Shown here: piece after piece, positions 1-10,689 of the stretch
Layout of the letters: every line of letters begins with the position of its first letter
How positions within the stretch are numbered: the stretch's first letter is position 1
DNA from: Neostapfia colusana
Taxonomy: Eukaryota; Streptophyta; Magnoliopsida; Poales; Poaceae
DNA length: 64,000 nt
NCBI GenBank assembly: GCA_030760725.1
Contig: JASWHV010000016.1
Location: 12,701,084 to 12,765,083 of the forward strand
Reading direction: 5' to 3'
Made by a program: the position numbers and the translations under genes
The notes under the pieces: model-generated
Seen by the model: the letters and a program-made list of their open reading frames with translations, nothing else
The model's database searches: none
What the model was told of the DNA's origin: nothing

Positions 1-904
1 TGGACTTCCACAGAAAGTTGTAAAAATCTTCCAAAGCTTTCCATAAATGTATTTTATGCCCCCAACCTCGAAAGAACTCAACCTCTAACCTCTGATTAAC
101 TTCAGCCTTGATTCAGCTGAAAACAGTGTGCTCTATCCTTAACAGCCTATAAGTTGAAAACTTGTTAACTTTGAATATCCTGATTAAGGGAAGAAGTTAC
201 AGCAAAGTTTTAATGCTCCAGGTTAAAACTTTCAAGTTTTACAATGAAGTTGTTCATTTAGTGGGGTGTGACGTCGATGCGTCACCAAATCATGTCGGTA
301 CTACGTCCTCACAAAGAAAAACCTATACCGGACTTAGCCGGCTTCGTTAGTTCAGTGGCACTAAACGTCACTCACACACGGATGCTACACGTCTACCGTC
401 TCGTGGTTAGACTACCTGCAGAAACTCAAACAATCATCAGACTCGGCTGCACACCGAGCCCGGTATCCATACAGTTCGTACACCCGGCCGTCATCACTCG
501 CCCGGATGTTCTCAAGCCAAACACGCCTTGAGCTACGTGTTCACGTTTCAGACCACGTGACGGGTTCTCCCAAATCGCACCACGCATGCCAGGGACAGAC
601 GTTGCTCGAATACCCCAAACGACATGAAGAGTCGTAGAGGATATCAAAGCGGGTCGGGTTACCTGCCATCCGTGGGGCTCCACCCTTCAGCTTGTGCGCA
701 CTGGTGGACAGCGCTTACGTGTACACCCCAAGACATAAACGTCCCGAGATACACGATTTTCCGACATAAGCAATTATGTTAGTATGCCACTTTCTATACG
801 TTAATAACATCCTTATACGGGCTACTAACTCGTTCCTCACTGGATTTTTGAAAAAGATGACCTTTGTAGTGCGTTAAACCTCAAGCGAGCTCTGATACCA
901 ACGC
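1..904 (-). mobile_element. TK1 long-LTR retrotransposon, leader region (partial)
   Basis: This is the untranslated leader of an LTR retrotransposon that runs leftward out of the window. It begins with an initiator-methionine-type primer-binding site at 889-900 and lies directly inside the LTR at 905-4935. No gag frame is visible. It is clearly homologous to the leader at 62648-64000: both contain CAGTGCGC, GGAGCCCC, GTAACCCG-like and ACTCTTCATGTC blocks in the same order. The two are therefore copies of one family in opposite orientations. The short ORFs here are not conserved between the copies and are taken as chance. Confidence 0.7.
889..900 (-). promoter_or_regulatory. Primer-binding site of TK1
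   Basis: Read on the minus strand this is TGGTATCAGAGC, the usual plant retrotransposon primer-binding site complementary to the 3' end of initiator tRNA-Met. It lies 4 bp inside the LTR end at 905 and fixes the element's orientation. The identical 12-mer occurs at 62636-62647 in TK3. Confidence 0.85.
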
Positions 905-3900
905 TGACATGACCCCACGGTCTTGTCGAGCCAGGATCACGCTGAGGGGTGCTGCGTTGCACAGCACCGGATAACACACATCAAAGGTACAAAGCGGAAG
1001 CAAAACTTTTATTACATAAAGAGGTTTATGAACATTTTTACAAAAAATAGGTCCAGTCCACAATCACAGGCGTAGCCTACGCATCAAGTTCAAGTTCAGC
1101 CCGTGAACGTGTCGTTGCTAGCACGCACGCACACTAACACTGTGGCGTGCATGACTCCCACTCGACGGGGTTCCCCTCCTGGGGTTCCGTCTCCTCCTCG
1201 GGAGTCCCTTCCTCATGGAACCCTGCAAAAGCTTCAAACACAAGCAGTGAGCACGAAGGCTCAGCAAGACTGACCCGTCTCTCCAAAACATGAAACTTCT
1301 ACATGAGGGATGATAGGTACATGAGGTAAAACAAGTTGCAAAGGACTCGCCTAATTAGTGTGACCTTACTTTCAAGTTTTAGCAGCAGGTTGTGGAGAAC
1401 CTTACGCTAAGGCACATGAGAGAGCCGCAATCAAACAAGATACACATTTCTCTCATGTACTTTGCCCAAAGCTGAAAAGAATTTTAGTTAGCTCTAAACT
1501 ACAACAAATCATTAACAATCAAAGTCCATCTTTCAATCAGCAACATTTTAACATGTAACTAGCCTGTTCTTTCTACGTCACGGTACAGTGAACAAGTGGT
1601 ACTCACTGACCGCGATGGACGGCAATTATAATCGACTTACACCTGCAGGGTTACCCGAACAACCCGTCACGTACGCCCGTACTCGATGTTGCCTACAACA
1701 ACCATCACGGACGCCATATGCAACCACCTTTTGCTCGTTAGCCAAATATTGAACCGGTCCCATCGTCCCGAGCAAGAGGTCTCTGCACGCACATCTCAGT
1801 GCCGCCAGCCGATTTACACCTCGAGCTCTCAACCTACCCTCTGAACGACGGGCAATGCCTCAATACCCAGCTACCCGAGTTACATCAGTTTCCCGGTTCC
1901 CATATATCCGGTAGGTCTTTGTTACTGTTCTAGCTTGTTCAACAGGCCCGCACACTGCTCGGTCCTCAATCGACACAAGCGGAGCTATAGAACCCAGGCC
2001 GAAAATTCCTGCTGCCCTTACTCTCCGCTCGGTCTCAATTTTCTTGCCATGTGTATCATGTGCTATCTCTACCCGAGTCGAGTGCCTCTAGCCTATGCTC
2101 GCGAGTAGTTCCAACTACTCGACTTGTACCGAATCCTACCCTTAGCTGTGCAGTAGCTAACGGAGTTTTGCAATCCTAAACCCGACCCATGGTTTTCTTG
2201 GCTATGCTATTGGGTTTCCAAACAAGACTCTAATGCAAGAATTTACGATACTCAAGTAAGTGTTCAAAACAATAAAAATTTGTAATAGGTTAATGCAAAC
2301 CGGAGCTTGCCTTGCTGCTCTTGGTTGCAGGCTAGCTGCTCCTCCGGAGTAACGAAGTCTAGGACTTCGGGTTCCTCCTCGACCTTAGAGACTACATGAT
2401 ATAAGAAGTACATGTATTAATTAAATGCATTGGAATTGAGTTTTAAACTTGTGAACCTGTTAAGTCACTAGACAGACTCAATGACTCTGAAACTTTTACT
2501 GTGGCTTGGTTATAACCTAAACAGAGACTTGGTCAAGTTTTAGTTGCAGCAAAGCTCATTTGAGCCCTCCACAATTAATTATGTCCTTGAACATAATTGG
2601 AACTCTTAGGGTGTTCTAGGGATTTTCACGGAACAAGCCATGACTTTCTGAAAACTAGATTTTCAGAGGGTTCTAATGGAATTGGTCTCACTTAATTTGA
2701 AGGTTCCTAACTAAACATATGAGCTAAACAATTTTAGAGAATATTCTGAAAATGTTTCTGAACATTCTCTATTTTCTCTGGAACAGTTTCACTAATCACA
2801 ACATTAGGTGGATCAAATGAGCTCAAATGGACCTGAAATTTTATGGTAGTTCAGGGATATTTTGGTAAACATCCCAGCAAAATTTCAGAATTTTCCTCCA
2901 AGGGATTCTCCAGTTAAAATTCTACAACAGTTTAAACTTTGAGGAATTAATTATGGATAACTAAGGATTTTCATGAAGTGAAACTCGATTTGCTGGAAAG
3001 TGCTCAAAGAGCTGAATCCTAAAAAATTTGGTTCACTCGATTTGGAGCTTCCTAGCCAAAGTTATGAGGATTTGAAGTTTGAATGAAATCTGAAAATCGG
3101 GGGAAAAGTTTAAATCTGCTGGTGGGCCACGAGGACACGTGTTGCGTGCTGAGGCGTCGGCACACCGGAGTCTACGGGGTATTTGGATCCGAGCCGCAGC
3201 CCGATCCCGATTTGAATTTTTAAGCCGCTTACAGCTGGGGTCCACCCCCTTCTTCTTCCTCCCGCCGCCCGCGCTCTGTCGCCGGGGTACCTCGCCGGAG
3301 AGCTCGCCGGCAGCCTCTGTGGAGCTCCAAGCTTCATGATTCCGGCTGCCCTGCCTATTTTTACTCGGGGAACATGATTCCGGGCTCAGCTCGTCATGAA
3401 AATGGCCGGCACATGGTCGGCGACGAGCAGCAGCCTCGGGAGAACTTCAGCCGTGTTGCCCGTCCTCCCTAGCACCTCACCCGATCAACTAAGGGTCGTC
3501 GAGCATCAGTGGACCATAGGAAAGGTCGACGTGAGCTCCACGGAGCTCGGGAAGGGCTGTGTTGGGCTGTCACCGTGCGACCTAGGCACGAAATCGGGAC
3601 TTCTACTAAAACTTGAAGAACAGCGGTTTCCCTTCATGGTTCTTCGTGGTTCCTGCTCCTATGGACTCGTACGGGCAACTATAAGTGACCCTCTCCATGA
3701 GAGGATGAGTGATGCAGTGTGGCTTACGAATTTCTCTGATCGGTGCCGACTCCAGTTTTGCACACCGTCGCGAAAACACGAAATTCCGGCCTGAGCAGTG
3801 TTTGTCACGCCGCCGGAGCTTGCGGGAAAGAAAGAGGGGTTGAAGGCGAACCTCTTTGCTGTTCACAGCTCGGGAACGGTGGGCTGTGGTGGCCGGAAGG

Positions 3901-4935
3901 ATTGTTCCTGCAGTGGCGGCTCGAGCTGAACCGGCAGAGGAAGGATCGCCGCGGTGGAGCTCGAGGAAGACTGCGCAGAGTCTGGAACCGATGCGAGGGT
4001 GTTGAAGATGGCTTGGCGCACCCGGTGCTGGTCTCAGATCGCCGGGAGGATCACTGGATCGGCCGGGCGATGAGGAACCGAAAATTCAACCGAGCGGCGA
4101 GGAGCTTCGGCTTTCTGGGTGGAAACGCGACGAGGCAGCGCTGGAAGGCACCTGTGACCGCTCGGGCGGGTAGATAAAGACCCCGAGAGTCGGTTCCGCA
4201 GCTGAGATCGCCAAGCAGCTGGTGGCTTCGCCGTTCCTTCGCCGTGGAGGTCGCTGCAGCGCGCGCGAGTACCCGAGCTGAGCTCTCAGTCAGTTTCTTT
4301 TGCCTCAGTGGCTGACATGTGGGTCCACCTGGGGTTTTAACCTCTGAAATTAACTTTGCTCTACTGCTCTAAACAGTAGAGACCAAACTAACCTCAAGTA
4401 TTTGATTTATCTGCCCCTTGAGCCATTTGAACTGGTTAGAATTCAAATTGGGTTTGGTTTGGATAAATTTCAGCACATGTTCAGTTTGAAATTCAAATAA
4501 AGTTTGAATTTGCCCCACTTATCTCATGTCAAGATCAACTCCAAATGGAGTGAAAATTGGTGTGTGAGCTCACAAAAATGTGCTGAGTAAGAATATGCCT
4601 CCCACTTTTGAATTCATGGGATCAAAACAGTTTGAATTTGAATGTGGGTTCAAACTGCCCTCTTTCTAGCTATACCCAAAATGACCTCAAAAAGGTTTTG
4701 AATTTGGGTGAAACATGGCATGGACATTCCTAGCAATGTGTAGGAGTTTTCCCAATGCCCAGCCCCTATATATTATATGTGGGAAATACCACTTTTGTAA
4801 TATGTGAGTTTATTCCCTAATGAGCATGTTGATGGTGGTTACTTGCTCTTCAAATGTGTTCATCAACTTGCTTCAAATGAGGTGTGTGTGTGGTGATGAA
4901 CACTTCAAACATGTGTTAAAACTGAGGCCCTTACA
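905..4935 (-). mobile_element. 5' LTR of TK1 (about 4.0 kb)
   Basis: The LTR runs from TGTAAGGGCC at 4935 (minus strand) to TGTCA at 905, next to the primer-binding site. It interrupts the family B gag at 4936; the 5 bp outside it are CTGCC, but the matching TSD lies beyond the window. The length matches the related solo LTR at 24166-28430 (4265 bp) and the TK3 LTR (about 4170 bp without its nested insert). About 3130-4310 is GC-rich and contains ORF-like stretches that are not shared with the other copies. Long LTRs starting TGTAAC/TGTAAG with an iMet primer site are typical of Tekay/Del chromoviruses, but no pol is visible, so that assignment is an inference. Confidence 0.75.
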
Positions 4936-4940
4936 CTGCC

Positions 4941-5316
4941 CGTCAACTATTGGCATGTGCTACAGCGACACATCCGGTTGACTGGGGCGTCATCCCCGCC
5001 GAAGCTGAGGGTTGGCGGTGGCGACGACGAGACGATCGACGTCGAGAATCCATTGCTAGGTCGCCGCCTGAGGCACGTCCCCAGCAGGTGGATTGCGAAG
5101 AAGGGCTCGTGCTGCAGCTAGTGTACTGCCATGGGAGACACTCGGCGCTGCAGCAGATCTTGGGCTTGCTGGAGTCCGCGTTGCCAGAGTCGGCTGCTGG
5201 CTTCCAGCTTGCCCCGACACACTCCGTCCTGAGTGCGTCGAGACATAGGCTTCACTAGTCACCGTTTGCCAGGAACGAGGGCAAGGAGAGCTTGCCGTTG
5301 AAGGAAGCTTCGTCAT
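4941..5316 (-). pseudogene. B1 retrotransposon gag, 5' fragment
   Basis: A minus-strand frame starts at 5316 with MTKLPSTASS, 36 bp past the primer-binding site. It aligns with MSKLPSEASS at 50692 in B3, including a shared Ala-rich stretch and a WI-DV motif. A TAG at 5056-5058 interrupts it. Homology continues to about 4941, where the TK1 LTR cuts it off. Residue similarity is spread along the whole fragment, so this is the N-terminus of a gag-like protein. I do not recognise the family and no pol domain is present. The frame is a broken remnant. Confidence 0.6.
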
Positions 5317-5351
5317 CTTCGTCGGCTTAAGCTCGTCACGAGTGGGAAAAA

Positions 5352-5370
5352 ACCCCTGCCTGGCGCGCCA
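5352..5370 (-). promoter_or_regulatory. Primer-binding site of B1
   Basis: On the minus strand this reads TGGCGCGCCAGGCAGGGGT, two bases from the LTR end at 5373. The B3 equivalent at 50638 is TGGCGCTCCAGGTAGGGGG. The position right after the LTR and the leading TGG mark it as a tRNA primer site. I did not match it to a particular tRNA. Confidence 0.7.
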
Positions 5371-5694
5371 AATGTCGAAGCGTCTACGGTCGACACTTCC
5401 CCCGGGCCTGCTCTGGGCAGCCCGCGGAGGTTCTTTTTCAGAGGGGCTAGTCCTCTCGGAGAGTCTAAGCGTGATGGACGAAGGAGGAAGATGATTGACA
5501 CGTTGGTTTTTACGTGGTTCGGGCCGCCGGAGCGTAATACCCTACGTCCACGGTGAGCAGAGGTGCTCGTTATATTGCTTGGTGCTTAGAACCGGAGTTC
5601 CAAGCTTGAGGATGAGCTGAGTGTTAGCTAGTGTTGAATGCCAAGGGAACTGAACCGCTGGAGTTCTAACCCTTTGCAATGTTCCCTACTCGAG

Positions 5695-5704
5695 CCTTTT
5701 ATAG
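5695..5704 (-). promoter_or_regulatory. LTR TATA box, B1
   Basis: The minus strand reads CTATAAAAGG followed by CTCG. The same block is present at 6988-6997 (B2) and 50319-50328 (B3), so it is conserved in all three LTR copies. It is the likely core promoter, with U3 holding the 110-bp repeat array upstream. The transcription start is not determinable here. Confidence 0.65.
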
Positions 5705-6130
5705 TCCAAGGCTCGTGTGGCTTACAAAGGGGGTCCCGGGACCTGACAGGTGGTCTCGGGGAGATTGCCTGCCATCTACCATATCTCGCAGTAATGCCGG
5801 TAGTTGTCACTAGCGAGGGCTTCTGAGTCTCCGCCCTGTCGCGCTGCCCACGCCGCAAGCTAGGCGTAGTGGTTGATGATGGCAGGGGCGGCAGGGGATG
5901 TCTTGTCGCTGTGTTTATTGGTGTACAGCCTCTGTCATTGCGTGCCTGTCTTCTCGTCTTGGGAAGGCGCGTCCTGTCTTGACCGTGACTGGCCACAGCG
6001 CACGTCTGGCAAGCGTGCGCTGCGTCTCCGCATCTTGGGAAGGCGCAGGTCTTGAATGTCTTGTACGATAAGGGCATGGTGCGCCTTTATTCTTGCTCCC
6101 TACCGCGCCGGGTGGGCAGCGCTGCTTTGC

Positions 6131-6570
6131 TGGCCACGTGGCGGGCCCGGAGCTCTCCTCTGAGGAGAGGGAGGTCCGGCCCTGCAGGACACATGGAGCC
6201 TTCGGAGCTCTCCCCACGGAGGGGGGAGGTTCGGCTCTGCTGGCCACGTGGCGGGCCCGGAGCTCTCCTCTGAAGAGAGGGAGGTCCGGCCCTGCGGGAC
6301 ACGTGGAGCCTTCGGAGCTCTCCCCGCGGAGGGGGGAAGTCCGGTTCTGCTGGCCATGTGGCGGGTCCGGAGCTCTCCTCTTAGGAGAGGGAGGTCCGGC
6401 CCCGCAGGACACGTGGAGCCTTCGGAGCTCTCCCCGCGAAGAGGGGAGGTCCGGCTCTGCCGGCCATGTGGCGGGCCCGGAGCTCTCCAGTGAGGAGAGG
6501 GAGGTCCGTCCCCGCAGGACACGTGGGGCCTTCGGAGCTTGCCTCTGCGGAGGGGGAAAAGTCCTTAGAC
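6131..6570. repeat. 110-bp tandem array in the B1 LTR (4 units)
   Basis: TGGCCACGTG or a one- or two-base variant recurs at 6131, 6241, 6351 and 6461, an exact 110-bp period. Each unit holds two half-units, one with GGAGAGGGAGGTCCGG and one with CTTCGGAGCTCTCCCC. Each half-unit contains inverted GGAGCTCTCC/GGAGAG sequence that could form a stem. The array produces long spurious ORFs on both strands. Confidence 0.9.
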
Positions 6571-6614
6571 GGTTTTCCCCTGTGCACGGGGTACCCATAT
6601 TGAGGGTACCGACA

Positions 6615-6695
6615 GTCTGTTTCATAGTAGTTTTCGTTTTTGGTAAATTGTTCATGCGTCAAAGGTTTCTACGTCCAGGATGGCATAACCACAAT
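6615..6695. other. Host sequence between two family B LTRs
   Basis: This 81-bp stretch lies between the B1 LTR and solo LTR B2. Its last five bases, ACAAT at 6691-6695, are duplicated at 7885-7889, so it was joined to the sequence at 7890 before B2 inserted. No gene is seen. Confidence 0.7.
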
Positions 6696-6987
6696 TGTCG
6701 AAGTGTGCCGTCGACACTTCCCCCGGGCCTGCTCTGGGTAGCCCGCGGAGGTTCTTTTTCAGAGGGGCTAGTCACTCACGGAGAGCTTACGCGCTAGGGA
6801 CGATGGAAGGAGAAGGTTGACACAGAGATTTTTACGTGGTTCAGGCCGCCGGAGCGTAAAACCCTATGTCCACGGTGAGCAGAGGTGCTCGTTGTATTGC
6901 TTGAGTGTTGAGCGTGTGAGTGTGCTAAGAGTTGAGCTGAGTTTGAACCACTGGAGTGCGAACCCTTGCTAACGTTGCCTATCTGAT

Positions 6988-6997
6988 CCTTTTATAG
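6988..6997 (-). promoter_or_regulatory. LTR TATA box, B2
   Basis: The minus strand reads CTATAAAAGG, at the same position relative to the LTR ends as in B1 and B3. Confidence 0.6.
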
Positions 6998-7401
6998 TCC
7001 AAGGCTCGGGCGGCATACTAGGTGGGCCCGGGACCCGATAGGTGGTCCCGGGGAGATTGCCTGCCATCTACCGTATCTTGCAGTTACGCCGGTAGTTGTC
7101 CCTGGCGAGGGCTTCTGAGTCTTCGTCTTGCCGCCCTGCCCACGCTGCAAGCTAGGCATAGTGGTTGATGACAGCAGGGGTGGCAGGGGATGTCTTGTTG
7201 CTGTGTTTATTGGCGTACAACCTCTGACGCGGCGTGCCAGTCTTCACTGCGATGCGATTGGGCGCAACGGCACCTGACAGCGGCGTGCTCCGCGTCTCCG
7301 CGTCTTGGGAAGGCACGGATCTTGGATACCTTGTACTGACATGGTATGGCGTGTCTTTACTCTTGCTGCCTACCGTGCGGAGGCAGGTAGCGCTGTTCTA
7401 C

Positions 7402-7840
7402 TGGCCACGTGGCGGGCCCGGAGCTCTCCTCTGAGGAGAGGGAGGTCCGGCCCCGCTGGACACGTGGAGCCTTCGGAGCTCTCCCCGCGTAGGGGGGAGG
7501 TCCGGCTCTGCTGGCCACGTGGGGGCCCGGAGCTCTCCTCCGAGGAGAGGGAGGTCCGGCCCCGCTGGACACATGGAGCCTTCGGAGCTCTCCCTGCGGA
7601 GAAGGGAGGTCCGGCTCTGCTGGCCACGTGGTGGGCCCGGAGCTCTCCTCTGAGGAGAGGGAGGTCCGGCCCCGTGGGACACGTGGAGCCTTTGGAGCTC
7701 TCCCCGCGGAGGGGGGAGGTCCGGCTCTATTGGCCACATGGCGGGCCCGGAGCTCTCCTCTGAGGAGAGGGAGGTCCGGCCCCGCGGGACACATGGTGCC
7801 CTCGGAGCTCTCCCCGCGGAGAGGGGCGAGGTCCTTAGAC
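7402..7840. repeat. 110-bp tandem array in the B2 LTR (4 units)
   Basis: TGGCCACGTG or a one-base variant recurs at 7402, 7512, 7621 and 7731. The spacing is 110, 109 and 110 bp; the 109-bp unit has lost one base in the GTGGCGGGCC block. The unit is the same as at 6131-6570. Confidence 0.9.
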
Positions 7841-7889
7841 AGTTTCTCCTGTGCGCGGGGTACCCTATATTGAGGGTACCGACAACAAT

Positions 7890-8254
7890 GAAACTGCTTT
7901 AATCATATGTATTGCTATATCAATCATTACATCCTTCATGAAAGATCAATGTTATGAATGACAGTACTACAACACATGCGGATATACCTTCTTTAGATTT
8001 CCTTTTTACTTCCATGCACGTTCGGCTCCTGCATTCCTGCATATGTCACGGCCCAGTTAGGAAAACAGTTGAAATACTAGTGTTAGAAATGCTTCATTTG
8101 TTAGCTTCAAATCAGTATTAACGTGGCCACGAGCAGTAGCATAACGTGGACCAGAATTTCGTTAGTGTTACCTGTGAAGTTGTCATCCTGGCAGTGATTT
8201 AAATGGTTTAGAATATTTTTTCATTGTGATGTTTTTTTAAAGCCCCGGAATTTG
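7890..8254. other. Unrecognised sequence before the LINE remnant
   Basis: This AT-rich stretch holds no ORF, TIR or LTR structure that I can identify. It may be a decayed upstream part of the LINE at 8255. Confidence 0.4.
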
Positions 8255-9222
8255 AGTTAGGCATTTACTTGGGATAGGTTGCAATTGCTTAAACTGAGGG
8301 ACCACCAACTGTGTGTCCAGTTTACTGAGGAGGTACTACGAGCAATAAAGGACCTACCTGCTGACAAACCCTCTGGGGCTGATGGATTGATCGAGGAATT
8401 TTATAGAGCCTGTTGGGAGGTTATTCGACTTGACATTATGACAGCTTTCGGAAGCTTATATGAACACAGATCAAGAAAGCTTAATTGGCTCAATGGGGTG
8501 ATGATAACAGTTCTTCCAAAAGGGGAAATCGCTGAGAGGCCAGCTAACTTCAGGCCAATCAGTCTTATTGATTCATTTGCGAAAATAATAACAAAAATTC
8601 TGGCATCAAGGCTATCAAATCATGTGGATTACTTAATCTCCCCAGTGCAGAGTGCATTTATCCAAGGGCGATGTATTCAAGACAATTTCCTCCATGTCAG
8701 AAATCTAGCTCGGCTGCACCACAGGAAACAGAAACGAGTATTAATTCTCAAACCGGACATTTATAAAGCTTTTGATTTGGTTTCTTGGAGTTCCCTGCCA
8801 GAGATGGTGCTGCAGTCCGCCTAAATGGAGTTGCCACACCTTAGATTCAGCATCGGTGTGGGTTACGCTAGGGAGACCCCTTATCCCCGTTTCTCTTCAT
8901 ACAGGTGATTGATGCTCTATAAAGGATAATATGATTGGCAACACAAACTGGTCTACTATCACCACTAGCTGAAGGCTCGAAAGATGGTCGGGTTTCGTTG
9001 TACGCTGGCGTCGCTATTGTGTTTGTTAACCTATCATCAACAGAATTGACAACTATCCTACGAATCATGGAACACATCGGCAGAGCAACAGGGTTAAGGA
9101 TTAATGTGAGGAAGTGCTCCATGCGAGCAGTATCCTATTAGGATGGAGAAACCGTGTATGTTAACCCATGTATCAATCTACCATTCAATAGTCTAACATG
9201 TTGTTAAAACAATATAGGTATC
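8255..9222 (+). pseudogene. LINE (L1-type) reverse transcriptase remnant
   Basis: The plus-strand frame 8279-8824 has the order of a plant L1-type non-LTR reverse transcriptase: FTEEVLRAIKDLPADKPSG, FRPISLIDSF, a SAFIQGR block and KPDIYKAFDLVSW. Shortly downstream GDPLSP-like sequence (about 8870-8890) and SLYAGVAIVF (8980-9025) follow; the last corresponds to the catalytic YADD box and has lost the DD. An in-frame stop at 8822, loss of about 50 codons and a frameshift separate the blocks. Similarity to the post-RT region continues faintly to 9222 and may resume at 9957-9990 after the hAT-like insert. It is non-functional. I see no ORF1, endonuclease or poly(A) tail. Confidence 0.75.
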
Positions 9223-9230
9223 ACTATTGT

Positions 9231-9948
9231 TATTAAGGCGACATAAGGTGACTTACCCCCTTTTTACCTTTTAAGCGATAAGGCGTAAGGCGAGGCGACA
9301 CCTTAATAATCTTGAAATATAGGAAAATTTAATCAATAATATTAGTTTATATTAACAAGTGTATTGTAAAAAAAATAAAAATAGAAGGACTTGCTCTCAC
9401 TTGTCCTAGCCCAACTCCATAAGCCCACTAATCCGGCCCAACTCCACACCCCTAAACCCTTACCCACCCCACCCGATCGCCCCGCCGCCCCCACCAGATA
9501 CCCCGTGTCGCAGCCGAGCTTCCTCTAGGATTGGCGCCTTCCCTCGAGCGCGTGAACAGAGCCGCCGCTGCCTTCCACGAGCGCGGGCGCCACCACGGCC
9601 CTCCCCCGGGTACGGGCGCCGCCGTCGAGACGTTGCCTCCTTCCCCTAATCGCGAGCGTCGCCGCCGTGAGCAGAGCCACCGGGCTGCGTGTGCTGGCTA
9701 AGGTAAATACCCCAATCCCCAACCCCTAAAGGCCGCCTTAATCTCGCCTCACGGACGCTGATTGGCTTCCTCCGTCCCCCTCCCCCCCCCCCCATTGGCT
9801 TGCTCCACAGGCGGCGCCACCCCCGCCCCTTCTTTCCCGGCGGATCTACCCCCACGTGGTTGCCTTATAGCGGATCTAAGGCGACAGGGACGCCTTACGG
9901 TCCCTGGTCGCCTTAGCGCTTAAGCGTCACTTAAGCGACGCCTTAATA
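9231..9948. mobile_element. hAT-like non-autonomous element
   Basis: The ends are perfect inverted repeats, TATTAAGGCG at 9231 and CGCCTTAATA at 9948. They extend into imperfect GGCGAC/TTAAGCG-rich repeats. The flanks are ACTATTGT (9223-9230) and ACTATGGG (9949-9956), an 8-bp TSD with two mismatches, which suggests hAT. The interior is AT-rich at first and GC-rich from about 9410 to 9850. It encodes no transposase. The element lies inside the LINE remnant. Confidence 0.55.
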
Positions 9949-10029
9949 ACTATGGGTATCACCATATCCTCCAACACCGCTAACAACCATCACTACACGA
10001 AAACACAATATTTAGCATGGCTAGAATTA

Positions 10030-10225
10030 TTTGAGGGTTTTAGGTTGGCCCGTAAGTAAATTAATTTACGACAGGCGAGCTTGGCCGTCGTAAATAGCGA
10101 CTTATTTACGACGGCCGCAACCTGACCGTCGTAAATTGATTATTTACGACGACCAGGATCCGACCGTTGTAAGTTAAGTCTTATTTATGACGGTCGACAC
10201 CATGCCGTTGTAAATAAGAATCCTA
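10030..10225. repeat. CACTA1 left subterminal repeats
   Basis: TTTACGACGG or CCGTCGTAAAT and close variants occur repeatedly in both orientations, often as adjacent inverted pairs. In En/Spm elements such subterminal repeats bind the transposon-encoded TNPA-type protein; that role is inferred for this copy. Confidence 0.8.
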
Positions 10226-10689
10226 TACCTGTTCGCGGGCCGTGCTCGTGGCTCATTTACTCCCGCGACGCTCGCTCGCCACCCTCTGCCGCCACGTGCC
10301 CTCGCGCCCGCCCGCGCCAGGTTTCCACGTCGTCCACGCCGCCGCTCCGAGCCCGCGCCGCCCCGTCCCCCCGGTGGCTCCATCGCCGTTGAGGTAAGTT
10401 TAGTTTAATTTTTTATTAGTTAGTTAAATTATTTGATTAGTTAGTTTAACTTTTTATTAGTTATTTGATTAGTTACTTTAAGTATTTAATTACTTAATTA
10501 ATAAGTCTAATTAGTATAACCACTTTAATTAGTTAATTAATTTATTTTATTGATTAGTTTAATTAGTCGATTGAATAATTTTTATAATTAGTTTAATTGA
10601 TTGATTAACTGATTAATTAGTTGATTGATTGTTAATTATTTGCTTCACGACGTCGCTATATACACCGTCGTAAAAGCATATATACCAAG

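Larger units (their letters stand above)
5373..6614 (-). mobile_element. 5' LTR of family B element B1
   Basis: This 1242-bp LTR is bounded by TGTCGGTACC at 6614 (minus-strand start) and CTTCGACA at 5373. It is closely similar to the solo LTR 6696-7884 and to the B3 LTR 49582-50635. It contains four 110-bp tandem units (about 6131-6570) upstream of a TATA box at 5695-5704 in element orientation. The element's internal part runs left and is cut by TK1. The 5 bp outside the LTR are GTCTG; the partner TSD is not in the window. Confidence 0.8.
6696..7884 (-). mobile_element. Solo LTR of family B (B2), TSD ACAAT
   Basis: The 1189-bp LTR has the same termini as B1 and B3 (TGTCGAAG at 6696, ACCGACA at 7884). 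It is flanked by perfect 5-bp direct repeats ACAAT at 6691-6695 and 7885-7889. No primer-binding site or internal sequence adjoins it, so it is a solo LTR, presumably from LTR-LTR recombination. A TATA box lies at 6988-6997 on the minus strand and a 110-bp tandem array at about 7402-7840. Confidence 0.88.

Noticed and set aside
3396..4177. Candidate gene of 130-145 codons in the TK1 LTR
   Set aside because: It is within the LTR bounded by 905-4935; the matching part of the other TK LTRs does not conserve the frame.
5915..7794. ORFs up to 246 codons in both strands of the family B LTRs
   Set aside because: They are translations of the 110-bp tandem array, repeat the same phrase and run in several frames. 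The LTR termini, TATA and TSD explain the region.
10400..10650. AT-rich stretch as an origin or matrix attachment site
   Set aside because: TTAGTT/TTAAT runs follow a GT after a GC-rich block and recur in CACTA2 at 14270-14640, so an intron of the element explains them better.
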